A DNA stretch of 44,518 bases. Source: Bacteroidales bacterium. GTDB lineage: Bacteria > Bacteroidota > Bacteroidia > Bacteroidales > UBA3824. Position numbers and translations under genes: made by a program. A model generated the notes under the pieces. It was not told where the DNA came from. It did no database searches and saw nothing but the letters and a program-made list of their open reading frames with translations. Positions 7,200-16,329 of this stretch are shown here, piece after piece; position 1 is the stretch's first letter, and every line of letters begins with the position of its first letter. The stretch lies in NCBI GenBank assembly GCA_017417315.1, contig JAFPZK010000067.1:1-44518 (forward strand), in the 5' to 3' direction.

Positions 7200-9602
7200 C
7201 TACTTAAATTTAATACCGATTACGGAAATATCGTCTCTTTGTTCTTCGCTTTTGCGGTAATTATCAAGTGTCATTGCGAAATATTCACCCTGACGGCTCA
7301 TAGGTTCATTTCTGTATTTTTTCAGCATTGCCAAAAAGTTGTCAGTACCGAACCTTTTTCTGTCCGCATCGTTTTGGTCAATTATTCCGTCGCTCGAAAG
7401 ATACATTATATCGCCCGAGTGCATGATAACTTCCTGATTCGTAAACTCTATGTTACCGCGTTTTTGTTGAGTTCCGCCGATAGACTTTCTGTCGCCTTTT
7501 AGCATTTTTACGTCTTCTTCCGTTGACGAGAAATAATACAGCGGACGTTTTGCACCGCAGAAAGTAACTGAATAATCGTTAACACCGATTTTTTCGATTC
7601 TGCAAAAACAAGTATCCATACCGTCGTTGTTGGTACTTTGGTCTTGTTTTAACGCTTTGATAACGTTTTTGTTGAGTTGATCCATTATGTCGCGGGGCGA
7701 ATACGTTTTTCTAACGTTGATTACCTCGTTTAAAATTCTGTTACCGATAAGGCTCATAAATGCACCCGGCACACCGTGTCCCGTGCAGTCTAAGTCTCCG
7801 ATAAACTGATAACTATGTCCGTCGTCCTGAGCCTCCGAAAACCAATAGAAGTCGCCGCTAACGATGTCTTTTGGGCGGAAGAGGATAAAACATTCAAAGT
7901 ATTTTTCGATTTGTTCTACCGGCGGCAAAATTGTCTTTTGAATTGTTTGCGCATAATAAATACTTGCTTTGATGTGCTTGTTTTGTTCTTCGATTTGGTT
8001 TTTCTGCACTTCAAGCGTATTTTTTTGTTGCAGCAATTCTTCGTTCTGACTGCGGATAGCCGCTTCCTGCTCTTTTAATTTGTTGATGTCCGAGTATATT
8101 GCAACAAGTTGTATTACTTCGCCTTTGTCGTTAAGAATAGGGGAGAGGGTTGTCTGGCTTGCTACTTTTTTGCCGTAACGGGTCTCTGCCAAAGATTCAA
8201 AAACGATTGTTTGCTTGTTGGACACACATTTAAATAATATGTTTCTGATGCTTTTGTTAGAAGAAACGTTGACGATATTTTCGTCTCTTTCGTTTCTCAG
8301 CAGTTGCAACGTATATCCGTAAGACCTTGTAAATCCGGCATTTACCCATTCAAAGTAACCGTTTCTGTCCATGATTACGATAGCGTTTTGAGTTTTACCC
8401 GCCACGATGGATAGTTTTTCGAGTTCAACGTTTACTTTTTCGAGTTCTTTTGCCTGATTATTAATTTCTTCGGTTTGGCGCATCAACTCCGAGTTCTTTT
8501 TCTTTAAGGCGATGTTTGCTAATTTTCTTAATCTCATTGCTCTTACAATCAAGACGATAAGAAATACAATTACGCCTATGAAAATAATTATACCTGTGAT
8601 AATCGTGGTATTTTGGTTGATGTTAGTGTTTCTTACTTTGATTGTAGATTCCTGCTCTTTGATTTTTTCCTCACGTTCCGAAAGTTGGTTTTCCTTATCT
8701 TTGAGTTCTTTGTTAGAACTTTCGATTTGTTGTTGTTTGTTGTCGATTTCGGATTCTTGTTCGGCGAGTTTCAACTTGTTTTGAGCGAGTTTTGCCTCCT
8801 GATTCCGAACTTGATCCATCAAAATTGCTGCTTTGGTTTTTTGAACTTCGATTTCTTCCTCGGTTTTGTTCAACTGGTCAGCGAGTTGTTTGTTTTGTTC
8901 GGTGATAACGAGGTTTTCTTCCACTTGTCTTTTCAGTTCGGCTTCTTTTTCATCAAGTTGCGCCTTTTGAATTTGAAGTCGTTCCTCTTTTACTTTCAGT
9001 TCTTTTTCTTTTTTAACGTACATTTCTCTCAAATCCAGCGTAGAACCGCCTTGATTTGACATTTTTTCAGAAAAAGTTATATCTGCAAATTGAGCGTTTT
9101 CCGCATTTATTTCATATTGTTTTTCAGTGCCTTCAAGCAGAAGATTAATCATAAAGTATTTGTCGGAGGGTGCGTGGTCTGTCATAAGCAGACTTTTGTT
9201 AGCAACCGCTATACTATATAATTGTTCGAGTTCTTCGTTGTAATGATTGTTGACAAAAAGCACGTCTGTCGGAGTGATGTCTTTGAGTTTTCTGAAATGT
9301 TTAATGACGAGATTTCTGTCGTTGATTTTTCTTTCGGTAGCGATTTCGTTGAGAGAATTGATTTCTTCTGCCATAAAACCATAAACTCCGATTGTAAAAT
9401 CGTTAGGAGATTTAAAATTTTTCCATTCCGCGCTCTCGCAACTTGTAACAATCCAATATGCTCTTAAAATTTCGGGTGCAACTTGGGCATGTACCGCATT
9501 GTTTGCTCCCGATGTTATTACGAGAACAAACAAAAATCTCATTACCAATGTTTTAATTATTGATAACGTAGTATTTTTAACGTTTTTTACAGCCCTTTGC
9601 AT
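7200..9602 (-). CDS. YfiR-like/PAS/SpoIIE PP2C phosphatase, membrane sensor (copy 2)
   Basis: An 800-residue paralogue of the neighbouring gene with the same layout: hydrophobic N-terminus (MRFLFVLVITSGANN), YfiR-like domain, about 45-200; coiled coil, about 205-330; transmembrane helix near 345-365 (TGIIIFIGVIVFLIVLIV); PAS, about 400-520; and SpoIIE phosphatase to the end. The catalytic acidic residues are intact (SGDFYWF, LDCTGHGVPGAFM, SSDGIIDQ, RDDISVIG). It is first in the leftward three-gene operon. The two copies have diverged mostly in the periplasmic and coiled-coil parts, which suggests different input signals converging on the same downstream partner. Confidence 0.88.
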   Translation of the reverse strand: MQRAVKNVKNTTLSIIKTLVMRFLFVLVITSGANNAVHAQVAPEILRAYWIVTSCESAEWKNFKSPNDFTIGVYGFMAEEINSLNEIATERKINDRNLVIKHFRKLKDITPTDVLFVNNHYNEELEQLYSIAVANKSLLMTDHAPSDKYFMINLLLEGTEKQYEINAENAQFADITFSEKMSNQGGSTLDLREMYVKKEKELKVKEERLQIQKAQLDEKEAELKRQVEENLVITEQNKQLADQLNKTEEEIEVQKTKAAILMDQVRNQEAKLAQNKLKLAEQESEIDNKQQQIESSNKELKDKENQLSEREEKIKEQESTIKVRNTNINQNTTIITGIIIFIGVIVFLIVLIVRAMRLRKLANIALKKKNSELMRQTEEINNQAKELEKVNVELEKLSIVAGKTQNAIVIMDRNGYFEWVNAGFTRSYGYTLQLLRNERDENIVNVSSNKSIRNILFKCVSNKQTIVFESLAETRYGKKVASQTTLSPILNDKGEVIQLVAIYSDINKLKEQEAAIRSQNEELLQQKNTLEVQKNQIEEQNKHIKASIYYAQTIQKTILPPVEQIEKYFECFILFRPKDIVSGDFYWFSEAQDDGHSYQFIGDLDCTGHGVPGAFMSLIGNRILNEVINVRKTYSPRDIMDQLNKNVIKALKQDQSTNNDGMDTCFCRIEKIGVNDYSVTFCGAKRPLYYFSSTEEDVKMLKGDRKSIGGTQQKRGNIEFTNQEVIMHSGDIMYLSSDGIIDQNDADRKRFGTDNFLAMLKKYRNEPMSRQGEYFAMTLDNYRKSEEQRDDISVIGIKFK

Positions 9603-9901
9603 TGTTCTTAATTAAATTAAAAAGTTAGTTTCGATACTAACAAAACAATATACATGCCAATTTTTTTCGGGGTGAAAACAGCCCTTGAAAAATTTTTGCT
9701 AAAATTATAAATTATTTTTTAAATAGTAAAGCTTTATTTGCAATATTTTGCTGCTTTTTATTATTGTAAAGTTTAATAGAAATATTTACGGTTTGAAAAT
9801 CAGCGTTTAACCTTAAAACTTCCTAAAAAAAACTTAATGATTTTTTTTTCTGAAATAAGAGAATTAATTTTGCAGCGATTTTTTTAAGAAAACAACAAGA
9901 A
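9603..9901. promoter_or_regulatory. Divergent intergenic region
   Basis: 299 bp, very AT-rich, between the leftward phosphatase operon and the rightward 299-residue gene. A -7-type box TAATTTTG lies at 9865-9872 on the plus strand, about 30 nt before the ATG at 9902; its -33 box is weak. No convincing gene or hairpin is seen. Confidence 0.5.
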
Positions 9902-10801
9902 ATGACGGTTGCGATAATTATTATTTTAAGTTTAGGTGTGGTATTTTCCTGTGTTTTGTTGCAGCGGGAAAAAAAACGTAATTTGTTGTCTTTAAATTCG
10001 TTACAGAGCCAAATTCATGATTTGGAAAAACAAGCAGAGGTATTGAAAGCAGATTTTAACGCTTTGCAGCAACAAACTCTCGGTTATGATGTCTCGCTTA
10101 GTTTTTTGCGGCGAAACATTCTTACGCCTAAAAATTATATAAAGTCTTTTTTTCCTGAGTTTTTTATTTTGGAGCGGGCTCAGGACAAGGATTTTTATAA
10201 ATTTTACCGGCAGGGTGATTATTTGCTTGCTTGTTGCGGACGTTGTGGCGCTTCGGGCGTTAACGGCTTGGTAAAAAGCATTTTGAATATCGTTTTTTTG
10301 GACGAAATTTTAGAAAAGAATGACTTATCTAAAATATCTTCGGGGGATATTTTGGATATGGTAAGAGAAAAATATTCGCATTTGGAGGACAATTCTTCTG
10401 ACAATTCTTCGAGAATTAATTTTTCGATTTGCATTATTAATCAAAAGGAGAGGACTTTGGAATTTTCGGGTGCGTATTCCAACCTTTGTATAGTTAGAAA
10501 ATCTTATCCGGGAACTTCGCGCAAAGAGGTTGACGTTCACGAGTTTACGGGCGATAAGATGAATTTTGCGGTTTCATTCGGGCATCGAAAAAATTATTCG
10601 GTTCAGACAATCGGAATCGAAAAAGATGATAAAATTTACCTTCAAACCGGCACTGATTTTTCGCGTCAGATGTTTATAAAAAATGCTAATGCGACAATGA
10701 AAGAGCAAGCCGCGCTTTTTGAAACTTCTCTGGAAGGCGACTCTATGTTAATAGGTATTGCATTGAAAGTGAAAGCGTTAAACGAAAATCAGGAAAAATA
10801 A
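9902..10801 (+). CDS. Membrane-anchored degenerate SpoIIE/PP2C-like protein
   Basis: 299 residues: an N-terminal transmembrane helix (IIIILSLGVVFSCVLL), a short coiled coil, about 35-60, then a domain that aligns by eye with the SpoIIE phosphatases of the adjacent operon. DKDFYKFY replaces SGDFYWF, and CCGRCGASGVNG replaces DCTGHGVPGA, so the metal-binding Asp of the second motif is an Arg. LQTGTDFSRQ replaces the SDG motif. EGDSMLIGIA retains the last Asp. Loss of two acidic ligands suggests a pseudophosphatase. It is 2 nt upstream of the DUF721 gene. A binding or decoy role in the SiaB/SpoIIE pathway is inference. Confidence 0.6.
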   Translation: MTVAIIIILSLGVVFSCVLLQREKKRNLLSLNSLQSQIHDLEKQAEVLKADFNALQQQTLGYDVSLSFLRRNILTPKNYIKSFFPEFFILERAQDKDFYKFYRQGDYLLACCGRCGASGVNGLVKSILNIVFLDEILEKNDLSKISSGDILDMVREKYSHLEDNSSDNSSRINFSICIINQKERTLEFSGAYSNLCIVRKSYPGTSRKEVDVHEFTGDKMNFAVSFGHRKNYSVQTIGIEKDDKIYLQTGTDFSRQMFIKNANATMKEQAALFETSLEGDSMLIGIALKVKALNENQEK

Positions 10802-10802
10802 A

Positions 10803-11093
10803 ATGCAGAAAAAACAGGCTGAAACTTTGGACAGTGTTCTTTCGCAATATTTAAAGGCGTTGGGTTTGGACAAAAAAATCAAGGAAATGCGAGCCATTAA
10901 CGGTTGGGAAAAAACCGTCGGTCCTGTAATTGCGAAAAATACTTCCGCAATTACTTTCAAAGACGGCATTCTTGACGTAAAATTTCGCAGTCCCTTGGTA
11001 AGAAACGAAGTCAAAATGCACAAAACCGTGATAATCGGGCGTTTGAACGAGATTGTCGGCGAAGATTTTATCACGGATTTGAAAATACGGTAA
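10803..11093 (+). CDS. DUF721/DciA-like protein
   Basis: A 96-residue DUF721 family protein, related to DciA, the ancestral loader of the replicative helicase DnaB. The fold signature is visible: an N-terminal helix ([14 protein letters not shown]), [21 protein letters not shown], then the KH-like beta strands [20 protein letters not shown]. The size matches Bacteroidota members. Its 3' end overlaps the convergent T9SS gene by 23 bp (11071-11093). Family membership is good; loader function in this phylum is inferred. Confidence 0.82.
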   Translation: MQKKQAETLDSVLSQYLKALGLDKKIKEMRAINGWEKTVGPVIAKNTSAITFKDGILDVKFRSPLVRNEVKMHKTVIIGRLNEIVGEDFITDLKIR

Positions 11094-13671
11094 CGTTTCC
11101 TTTTTTGCGTTTACCGTTTTTTTCCATAACATAAAAATATACTCCGTCCGACAGACCTTCGGCTGACCAGTCGTTTTGATAATTGTCAGAGACAAAAACT
11201 CTTTTGCCGTAACGGTTAAAAATTTCCAAATGCCAGCCGGAATTTAGTCCTTTGATTTTAAAAACATCGTTTATACCGTCGCCGTTAGGGGTTATGATGT
11301 TTGGAATAATCATTTCGCCGCAGTATCTTTCATGTACCAAAGTCTCTGCCGAGGTAGTGCCGCAGATGTTCTTAACTTCAACTTTATAGACACCGGGTTG
11401 TGTAACTTCGTAGTTTTTCCCCTCTGACAAATCCTGCCAAATATAATTAAATGCGTCTTTCCAATTGACATTAAGCGGCAGACTTTCGCCTTCGCAGTAC
11501 GAAGTGTCGGCATTGAGAAATATTTCGGGCAACGTTTTGTAAACCAACTCTACCGAATCTGAGGAAGTGCAGCCGTTTTTGTCGGTAACTTTTACAGAAT
11601 ATTTTCCGGGTTGAGACACCTTAATAATTTGTGTTTCTTCGCCCGTTGACCATAAATATTTTGCTTCGGGGACTTTGCAGTCGAGAAAATTATCCTTGTT
11701 GTTACAAAAAACGCTGTCGGCAGAAAAGTCTATTTCGGGCAGCGGATTTTTTATAACTGTGATGTCATCTTTCCAAAAGCAGCCGTTAATATCTTGACTT
11801 TCAAGCGTATAAATACCCGGCTTGGGAAAAGTTCTCTTTAAGCCTTTTTCTTTGTTGTCGAGCCATGTAAAAGAAGAAAATTTTTCGGAATTTTCAACTT
11901 TAAATTCCTTTGTTAACTCCTCGTCTTCGCAAAATTCAACTTTTTTGCCGAGTGAAAATTCTTCCGGCGGGTTTACTTTTACGGAGATTTCGTCTTTGAA
12001 ACTACAATGCGTATAAAAATCGGTTAATGTTTCCGTAATTATCTTATTTTCAGAGATTACGAGGGTTTCTTCGGTTGAACCGTCGTCCCAAAAAAACTCA
12101 CAATCGTCTTTTTTTGCGGCTCTGATTTCTGTTTTTTCGCCTTGACAAATTTCTATGTCAGTACCTAATGAAAACTCCGGCGGGTCATAAATTTCAAAAA
12201 ATTTGTATTGAGAATGTTCTGCGTGCGTAGTTTTTTCGGTGATTGTAAGCGAGACTCTGTATTTTCCTTTCGGGTATTTTTTCTTAAAGCTTTTGTCGTT
12301 TGACCAATTTAAGAGTTCTCCTTTGAGAGAAAAAATTCTCCATTCGTAATGTTCTATTTGCCTTTCGTCAATACATTCAAAAACTACGGAATCGTTTGAA
12401 CAAACGTTAGTTACGGTGAAAATAGGCGGCAAAAAATATGTCGGTATAAAATTCGGCAGACCGAGTCTTGACAACCGTCCGCCGAGATATTGACCTTCTG
12501 AAACGAATCCGCAGTCTTTTCCTTTGTTTCTGGGAAAATTGATGACACCGAGGTATTCGGAATTGTCCTGAGCGACGTAAATTTTTCCTGAGGTTGACAG
12601 TTGTAATGCGCCCGGACGGTCAGAGGGGTTATTGCTAACATATTCGCCTATGATGACAGCCGAGTTAATGATGTCTTCTTTTTTGCCTGCCGTCAGGTCT
12701 ATTTGAAAGACCAGATTTGCGACTTTTTTTAAACTTCCGTTTTCATTTAGTTCAACGTATTGTGTTGTGTAATAGAGTTTTGACGCGTCGTTTGAAAATT
12801 CAGTGCCATAGAGGTTGGTGTAATAATCGGGGACGTAAAAGTCGAAGGCGATTTCACCCGTAGAGGGGTCAAAATCAAAGACTTCGAGAATAGAAAACGG
12901 GTCGCTGCCTTTTTCGCCCTCGGAGTAATAACCGATGTTTGCGCAGGCTATTTTTTTCCCGTCGGGAGACACTCTCATGTATCCGCCCGTTGAAAGTTTT
13001 TTGAGTTGGTTTTCTACTAAATTATCTTTGTCGTCCAACACTTCGTCAGGCATTAGGCTGAAATCTACGATACTTATGGGAAACCTTTTTCGTGAATTTT
13101 TATTGATTCCGTCTTTTGTGATAAGCCATTCTACAATTTCGTTAGAGGCGGCGGATTTTGTTAAAAGCCAAATATCCCTGTTATTTTGATGTCTTATTGC
13201 GGTAACTTTTTCGCAGACGGGATTTTCTATTATGATGTTTTTTTCTTCGGTTATTGCGCCTAAACCGTTTTCTAATTCCATATCGGCGACTGAATAACTA
13301 AGACCGCCGCTTTTTCCGTGTTCGTCAACGACAAAAATGAGGTATTTTGTTTGGCTTTTTGGTAGCGGGACGATGATTGCGGATTCGGTGCTGCTTTCGT
13401 GTCCTAAGAGGTTTTCTCCGTTTTTCATGACGGAATGTTCTCTGTTCCAGACCGTTCTGCCGTCGGTATAGAAAAGAAGGTTTCCTAACGAGTCAGAAAA
13501 ACTTGCTACGCCTTCATAATTATTCAATGCGCCGTCGGTTAGGATTCTTACTTCCGGAGCGTTGAAATCTAAGCCTGCATTTTCCCCGAAATACCAGATA
13601 TTAGTCTGTTTTTGGGCGAAAATTTCGCTTGAAAGAGTCAATAATGTTATAAAAAGCAATATGTGTTTCAT
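11071..13671 (-). CDS. Large secreted T9SS protein with gliding-motility-type C-terminal domain
   Basis: 866 residues with a signal peptide ([20 protein letters not shown]). Residues about 20-400 read as a beta-propeller ([47 protein letters not shown]). The centre has repeated PKD/Ig-like modules with the recurring phrase [10 protein letters not shown]. The C-terminus is a type B T9SS sorting domain: [34 protein letters not shown] and a terminal KGNVTVF. The product should be exported by T9SS to the cell surface or medium. It is monocistronic and convergent with the DUF721 gene. Ligand or role unknown. Confidence 0.9.
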   Translation of the reverse strand: MKHILLFITLLTLSSEIFAQKQTNIWYFGENAGLDFNAPEVRILTDGALNNYEGVASFSDSLGNLLFYTDGRTVWNREHSVMKNGENLLGHESSTESAIIVPLPKSQTKYLIFVVDEHGKSGGLSYSVADMELENGLGAITEEKNIIIENPVCEKVTAIRHQNNRDIWLLTKSAASNEIVEWLITKDGINKNSRKRFPISIVDFSLMPDEVLDDKDNLVENQLKKLSTGGYMRVSPDGKKIACANIGYYSEGEKGSDPFSILEVFDFDPSTGEIAFDFYVPDYYTNLYGTEFSNDASKLYYTTQYVELNENGSLKKVANLVFQIDLTAGKKEDIINSAVIIGEYVSNNPSDRPGALQLSTSGKIYVAQDNSEYLGVINFPRNKGKDCGFVSEGQYLGGRLSRLGLPNFIPTYFLPPIFTVTNVCSNDSVVFECIDERQIEHYEWRIFSLKGELLNWSNDKSFKKKYPKGKYRVSLTITEKTTHAEHSQYKFFEIYDPPEFSLGTDIEICQGEKTEIRAAKKDDCEFFWDDGSTEETLVISENKIITETLTDFYTHCSFKDEISVKVNPPEEFSLGKKVEFCEDEELTKEFKVENSEKFSSFTWLDNKEKGLKRTFPKPGIYTLESQDINGCFWKDDITVIKNPLPEIDFSADSVFCNNKDNFLDCKVPEAKYLWSTGEETQIIKVSQPGKYSVKVTDKNGCTSSDSVELVYKTLPEIFLNADTSYCEGESLPLNVNWKDAFNYIWQDLSEGKNYEVTQPGVYKVEVKNICGTTSAETLVHERYCGEMIIPNIITPNGDGINDVFKIKGLNSGWHLEIFNRYGKRVFVSDNYQNDWSAEGLSDGVYFYVMEKNGKRKKGNVTVFSNP

Positions 13672-13742
13672 ATTTTACTGTATTGAAATTCAGTGCGAAA
13701 TTAAACATAAAAATTTTTTTTCAAAAAAATATTCAAAAAAAT

Positions 13743-13773
13743 TTTGCAGTATGAAATATTGTTTCTACTTTTG
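13743..13773 (+). promoter_or_regulatory. Promoter of tRNA-Lys/tRNA-Ser
   Basis: TTTG (13743-13746), 19 nt, TACTTTTG (13766-13773), about 25 nt before tRNA-Lys. A good match to the phylum consensus. Confidence 0.75.
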
Positions 13774-13797
13774 CAACGTCAAAAAAACAAAGACATT

Positions 13798-13870
13798 CGG
13801 TCTCTAGCTCAGTTGGCAGAGCAACTGACTCTTAATCAGTGGGTCCAGGGTTCGACTCCCTGGAGACCGA
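13798..13870 (+). tRNA. tRNA-Lys (CTT anticodon)
   Basis: A 73-nt cloverleaf: acceptor CGGTCTC/GAGACCG perfect, D-arm GCTC/GAGC, anticodon stem ACTGA/TCAGT with loop CTCTTAA (anticodon CTT), T-arm CAGGG-TTCGACT-CCCTG. No CCA is encoded. Confidence 0.96.
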
Positions 13871-13909
13871 CACAAAAAATTAAAAATTAAACATATTCAG
13901 TATTTTCCC

Positions 13910-14000
13910 GGAGAGATGGGTGAGTGGCTGAAACCAACGGTTTGCTAAACCGTCGTAGGGACTAAATTCCTTACCGGGGGTTCGAATCCCCCTCTCTCCG
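13910..14000 (+). tRNA. tRNA-Ser (GCT anticodon)
   Basis: A 91-nt class II tRNA: acceptor GGAGAGA/TCTCTCC, long variable arm, anticodon loop TTGCTAA (anticodon GCT), T-arm GGGGG-TTCGAAT-CCCCC. An integrase gene begins 125 nt downstream, so the 3' half is the likely integration target. Confidence 0.95.
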
Positions 14001-14002
14001 CA
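13979..14002. other. Probable left attachment site (tRNA-Ser 3' end)
   Basis: Phage-type tyrosine integrases commonly recombine into tRNA 3' ends and restore the tRNA. Here the integrase gene lies just downstream and points away, as expected for attL. The partner copy (attR) should repeat this T-arm/acceptor sequence but is not in the window. Confidence 0.5.
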
Positions 14003-14124
14003 TTTTCAAGTGTAATTGACATTTTCAAAAATGATAACTATTTGATTATCAAGCCTTTCATTGTTGTTAGATTTTGTAATTTTCTGCCCAATTTAATTAC
14101 AATTTCATCACAGCAAAATTGAAA

Positions 14125-15291
14125 ATGCAGACCATAATTTCAAAGTATATTTTACGTAATTCTACCGTGAGTGGAATTGCGGTAATTTATTTAAGAATCG
14201 CAACATTATCCCGACAAAAATATTTCTCGACGGGTATTAAAGTTTTGAGAAAAAACTTTAATGAAAAACTCCAAATCGTTATGCCCAAAGACTGCGAAGC
14301 GGATTTCAAAAACAGAATGTTGGCGGAAAAAAAAGCGCAGGTAAACGACATCATAATCGAATATCAGCGTAAAAATCAAATCTTAACCGTAAACCAACTC
14401 GAAATCGAACTCAAACGCGGCTATGTAAGCGCAAAAAACGATTTTTACGCTTACTGCAACAAAGAGATTGATTCGCGGTGTTCGGTTGCCGAAACAAGAA
14501 AAACGTATTTCACACAGATTACAAAGTTACAAGGTTTCAAAAAGGAACTTTCGTTTGCCGAAATAGACAGAAGGTTTATTGAAAAATACTTTGATTACTG
14601 TATTGAAGTACTTGACAACAAAGAATCGACGGCGTATAAGTCGCTTTCAATGCTCAAAACGTTTGTATATTGGGCAATGGCTGACGAACTTATAATTGAA
14701 AATCCGTTCAAAGGTTTCAAAATCCGTAAAATCGGTGGAAACCGTCAGCACTTGACCGAAGACGAGTTAAAAATTTTGGATAATTATTTTTATTCGGGAC
14801 GGCTCACCGATGAACGCACGGAAATACTCGGACAATTTTTGTTTTCATGTTATACCGGGTTAAGGTTTCAGGACATCAAAAATTTGCAGAAGGATAATTT
14901 TTACTATGAAATTATCGGCGGTGAACGCCGCAAGTTCTTAAAACTCATTCAGCATAAAACGAAGTTGGAGGTTACAATCCCGGTTCTTTCAAAGGCTGAT
15001 AAGATTTTAGACACTTATATAAATAGTAGTAACGGTAAATACGTATTTAAAGTCCGCAGCAACCAACTAACCAACAACCGGCTCAAAAGCATTATCCGTG
15101 CTGCGGGGATTGATAAAAATATTTCGTTCCACTGTGCGCGGCATACGTTTGCGACATTGGCGTTGGATAGAGGCGTTAGTTTTGATGTGGTTTCAAAACT
15201 GTTAGGTCATACCAACCTCAAAACAACGCAAATTTATGCGCGGGTAACCAACGAAAACAAGTTTTTTTCGATTCTCAAAATGGAGGATTGA
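14125..15291 (+). CDS. Tyrosine recombinase (phage-type integrase)
   Basis: A 388-residue site-specific recombinase. The N-terminal arm-binding and SAM-like domains span about 1-200. The catalytic domain has the first Arg in CYTGLRFQDI, the HCARHTFATLAL box (His-x-x-Arg), the His in LLGHTNLKTTQ and the nucleophile Tyr in IYARV. All catalytic residues are present, so it should be active. The ATG at 14125 is preferred over TTG at 14119. It adjoins tRNA-Ser, its probable target, and is followed by a dense inverted/direct repeat cluster that could be its arm sites. Members of this class mobilise Bacteroidota phages and transposons. Confidence 0.93.
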   Translation: MQTIISKYILRNSTVSGIAVIYLRIATLSRQKYFSTGIKVLRKNFNEKLQIVMPKDCEADFKNRMLAEKKAQVNDIIIEYQRKNQILTVNQLEIELKRGYVSAKNDFYAYCNKEIDSRCSVAETRKTYFTQITKLQGFKKELSFAEIDRRFIEKYFDYCIEVLDNKESTAYKSLSMLKTFVYWAMADELIIENPFKGFKIRKIGGNRQHLTEDELKILDNYFYSGRLTDERTEILGQFLFSCYTGLRFQDIKNLQKDNFYYEIIGGERRKFLKLIQHKTKLEVTIPVLSKADKILDTYINSSNGKYVFKVRSNQLTNNRLKSIIRAAGIDKNISFHCARHTFATLALDRGVSFDVVSKLLGHTNLKTTQIYARVTNENKFFSILKMED

Positions 15292-15339
15292 TTAAAATTG
15301 TAAAGCGTATGTAACTTTTGAAATTTAAAAAAACGGTCA

Positions 15340-15405
15340 AAAAATAGCCCTTTCGACCTACAAAACCTTGTAAGTGTTTGAAAATCAAATAATAAGGCTA
15401 TTTTT
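15340..15405. repeat. Long inverted repeat flanking first iteron
   Basis: AAAAATAGCC near 15340-15350 is matched by GGCTATTTTT near 15396-15405. It brackets the first ACCTACA copy and may form a cruciform or transcript hairpin after the integrase gene. Confidence 0.45.
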
Positions 15406-15618
15406 GGCGACCTACATACAAACCTACATAATTTTGTAACTATTTCAAAATCAAATAATTATAAAATTGCTTATGTAGGTTTTATGTCGGTCGCTTTCTC
15501 TTGTAACCTACATAAAACCTACAAACCTACATAGAACCTACGTAAAACCGACATAAAACCTACAATATAATATATTAATAATCAATAAGTTAAGTATTTT
15601 ATGTAGGTTATGTAGGTC
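15355..15618. repeat. Iteron-like cluster of ACCTACATAAAA repeats
   Basis: Thirteen copies of a core ACCTACA (variants ACCGACA, ACCTACG) in a 264-bp, gene-free, AT-rich stretch. Nine are on the plus strand (starting near 15356, 15410, 15422, 15506, 15516, 15523, 15534, 15547, 15556). Four are inverted as TATGTAGGT or TATGTCGGT (near 15472, 15483, 15600, 15608). The central run at 15503-15562 is nearly tandem with 7- to 13-bp spacing. Candidate roles are integrase/excisionase arm sites, because it adjoins the integrase gene, or replication iterons. No other element gene overlaps it. Confidence 0.75.
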
Positions 15619-15697
15619 GATTTTTCGGGGTTTTGAAAATTTTTAAAAAAAAATATTATGTTAAATAGAATGGTAACTGTTTGATACATAATAACAT

Positions 15698-15731
15698 AAA
15701 AAAAGCACCGCAATAATGCAGTGCTTTTTTT
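15698..15731. terminator. Bidirectional terminator
   Basis: Stem GCAC(C)GCA-ATAA-TGC(A)GTGC with one mismatch, flanked by a seven-A run and a seven-T run. It separates the repeat region from the leftward early operon, whose last gene ends at 15789. Confidence 0.75.
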
Positions 15732-15788
15732 GATAAAAACGACAGACGGTTTTTAGCGTTTCAAATTCAATAGTCGTTTTTTTGTGTG

Positions 15789-16280
15789 TTAATGCGTACT
15801 GTTCAAAATTTCTTTAATGAGTTGTCGCTCCTTTTGTAGTTCTGCCAACTGCGCTTCCAACTTAGATTGTTGTCCCGGGTTATAGTATTTTTCGAGGAGT
15901 GTCAACAAGTGGTCAATGCGGTTGTTGAGTGTATCTATTTGATTGTCTTTGAAATCAATCAGGCTGTCCTTGAAGTCTATTTGACTATCTTTGAATTGGA
16001 GCAAGTCAATCAATGAATCAACGTCAGTATCCGCGTTGTTTTTTACATTCGGAGCCACGTAATACCCTTGCTGACGAATTTCTTTCAGAATCTTTTTCAC
16101 GCCCTTCTTGAACTCTTTGGCGATTGGCTTGCGGCTTTGCATCAGGACTTCGTAAAGTCCGTACTCGGTTAAGAACCAACAATTTTGTTTGCCGCCAAGG
16201 GTCGGAATAATGTTCCGCTCCTTTTCATCGACATCAACACAAGCAACTAATTTGTGTGTGTCGGAATGCTCCACTTTCAT
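15789..16280 (-). CDS. BRO-N family protein, N-terminally truncated
   Basis: 163 residues. The first 80 match the second half of the phage BRO-N domain (IPTLGGKQ, LTEYGLYEVLMQSRKP, FKKGVKKILKEIRQQGYY). The usual first 40 residues, with the W/FVGKDVA motif, are absent, and an in-frame stop lies upstream of the ATG. The middle has three 7-residue repeats (FKDSQID, FKDSLID, FKDNQID) and then a coiled coil. BRO-N proteins are phage DNA-binding or antirepressor-like factors. An IS1595-type element sits about 50 bp upstream, so the truncation may date from or precede that insertion. It is probably non-functional or expressed as a short form. Confidence 0.65.
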   Translation of the reverse strand: MKVEHSDTHKLVACVDVDEKERNIIPTLGGKQNCWFLTEYGLYEVLMQSRKPIAKEFKKGVKKILKEIRQQGYYVAPNVKNNADTDVDSLIDLLQFKDSQIDFKDSLIDFKDNQIDTLNNRIDHLLTLLEKYYNPGQQSKLEAQLAELQKERQLIKEILNSTH

Positions 16281-16329
16281 AGTCAGGATATTTGTTTATT
16301 GTACTGTCCATATTTTATATATTTTTTAA

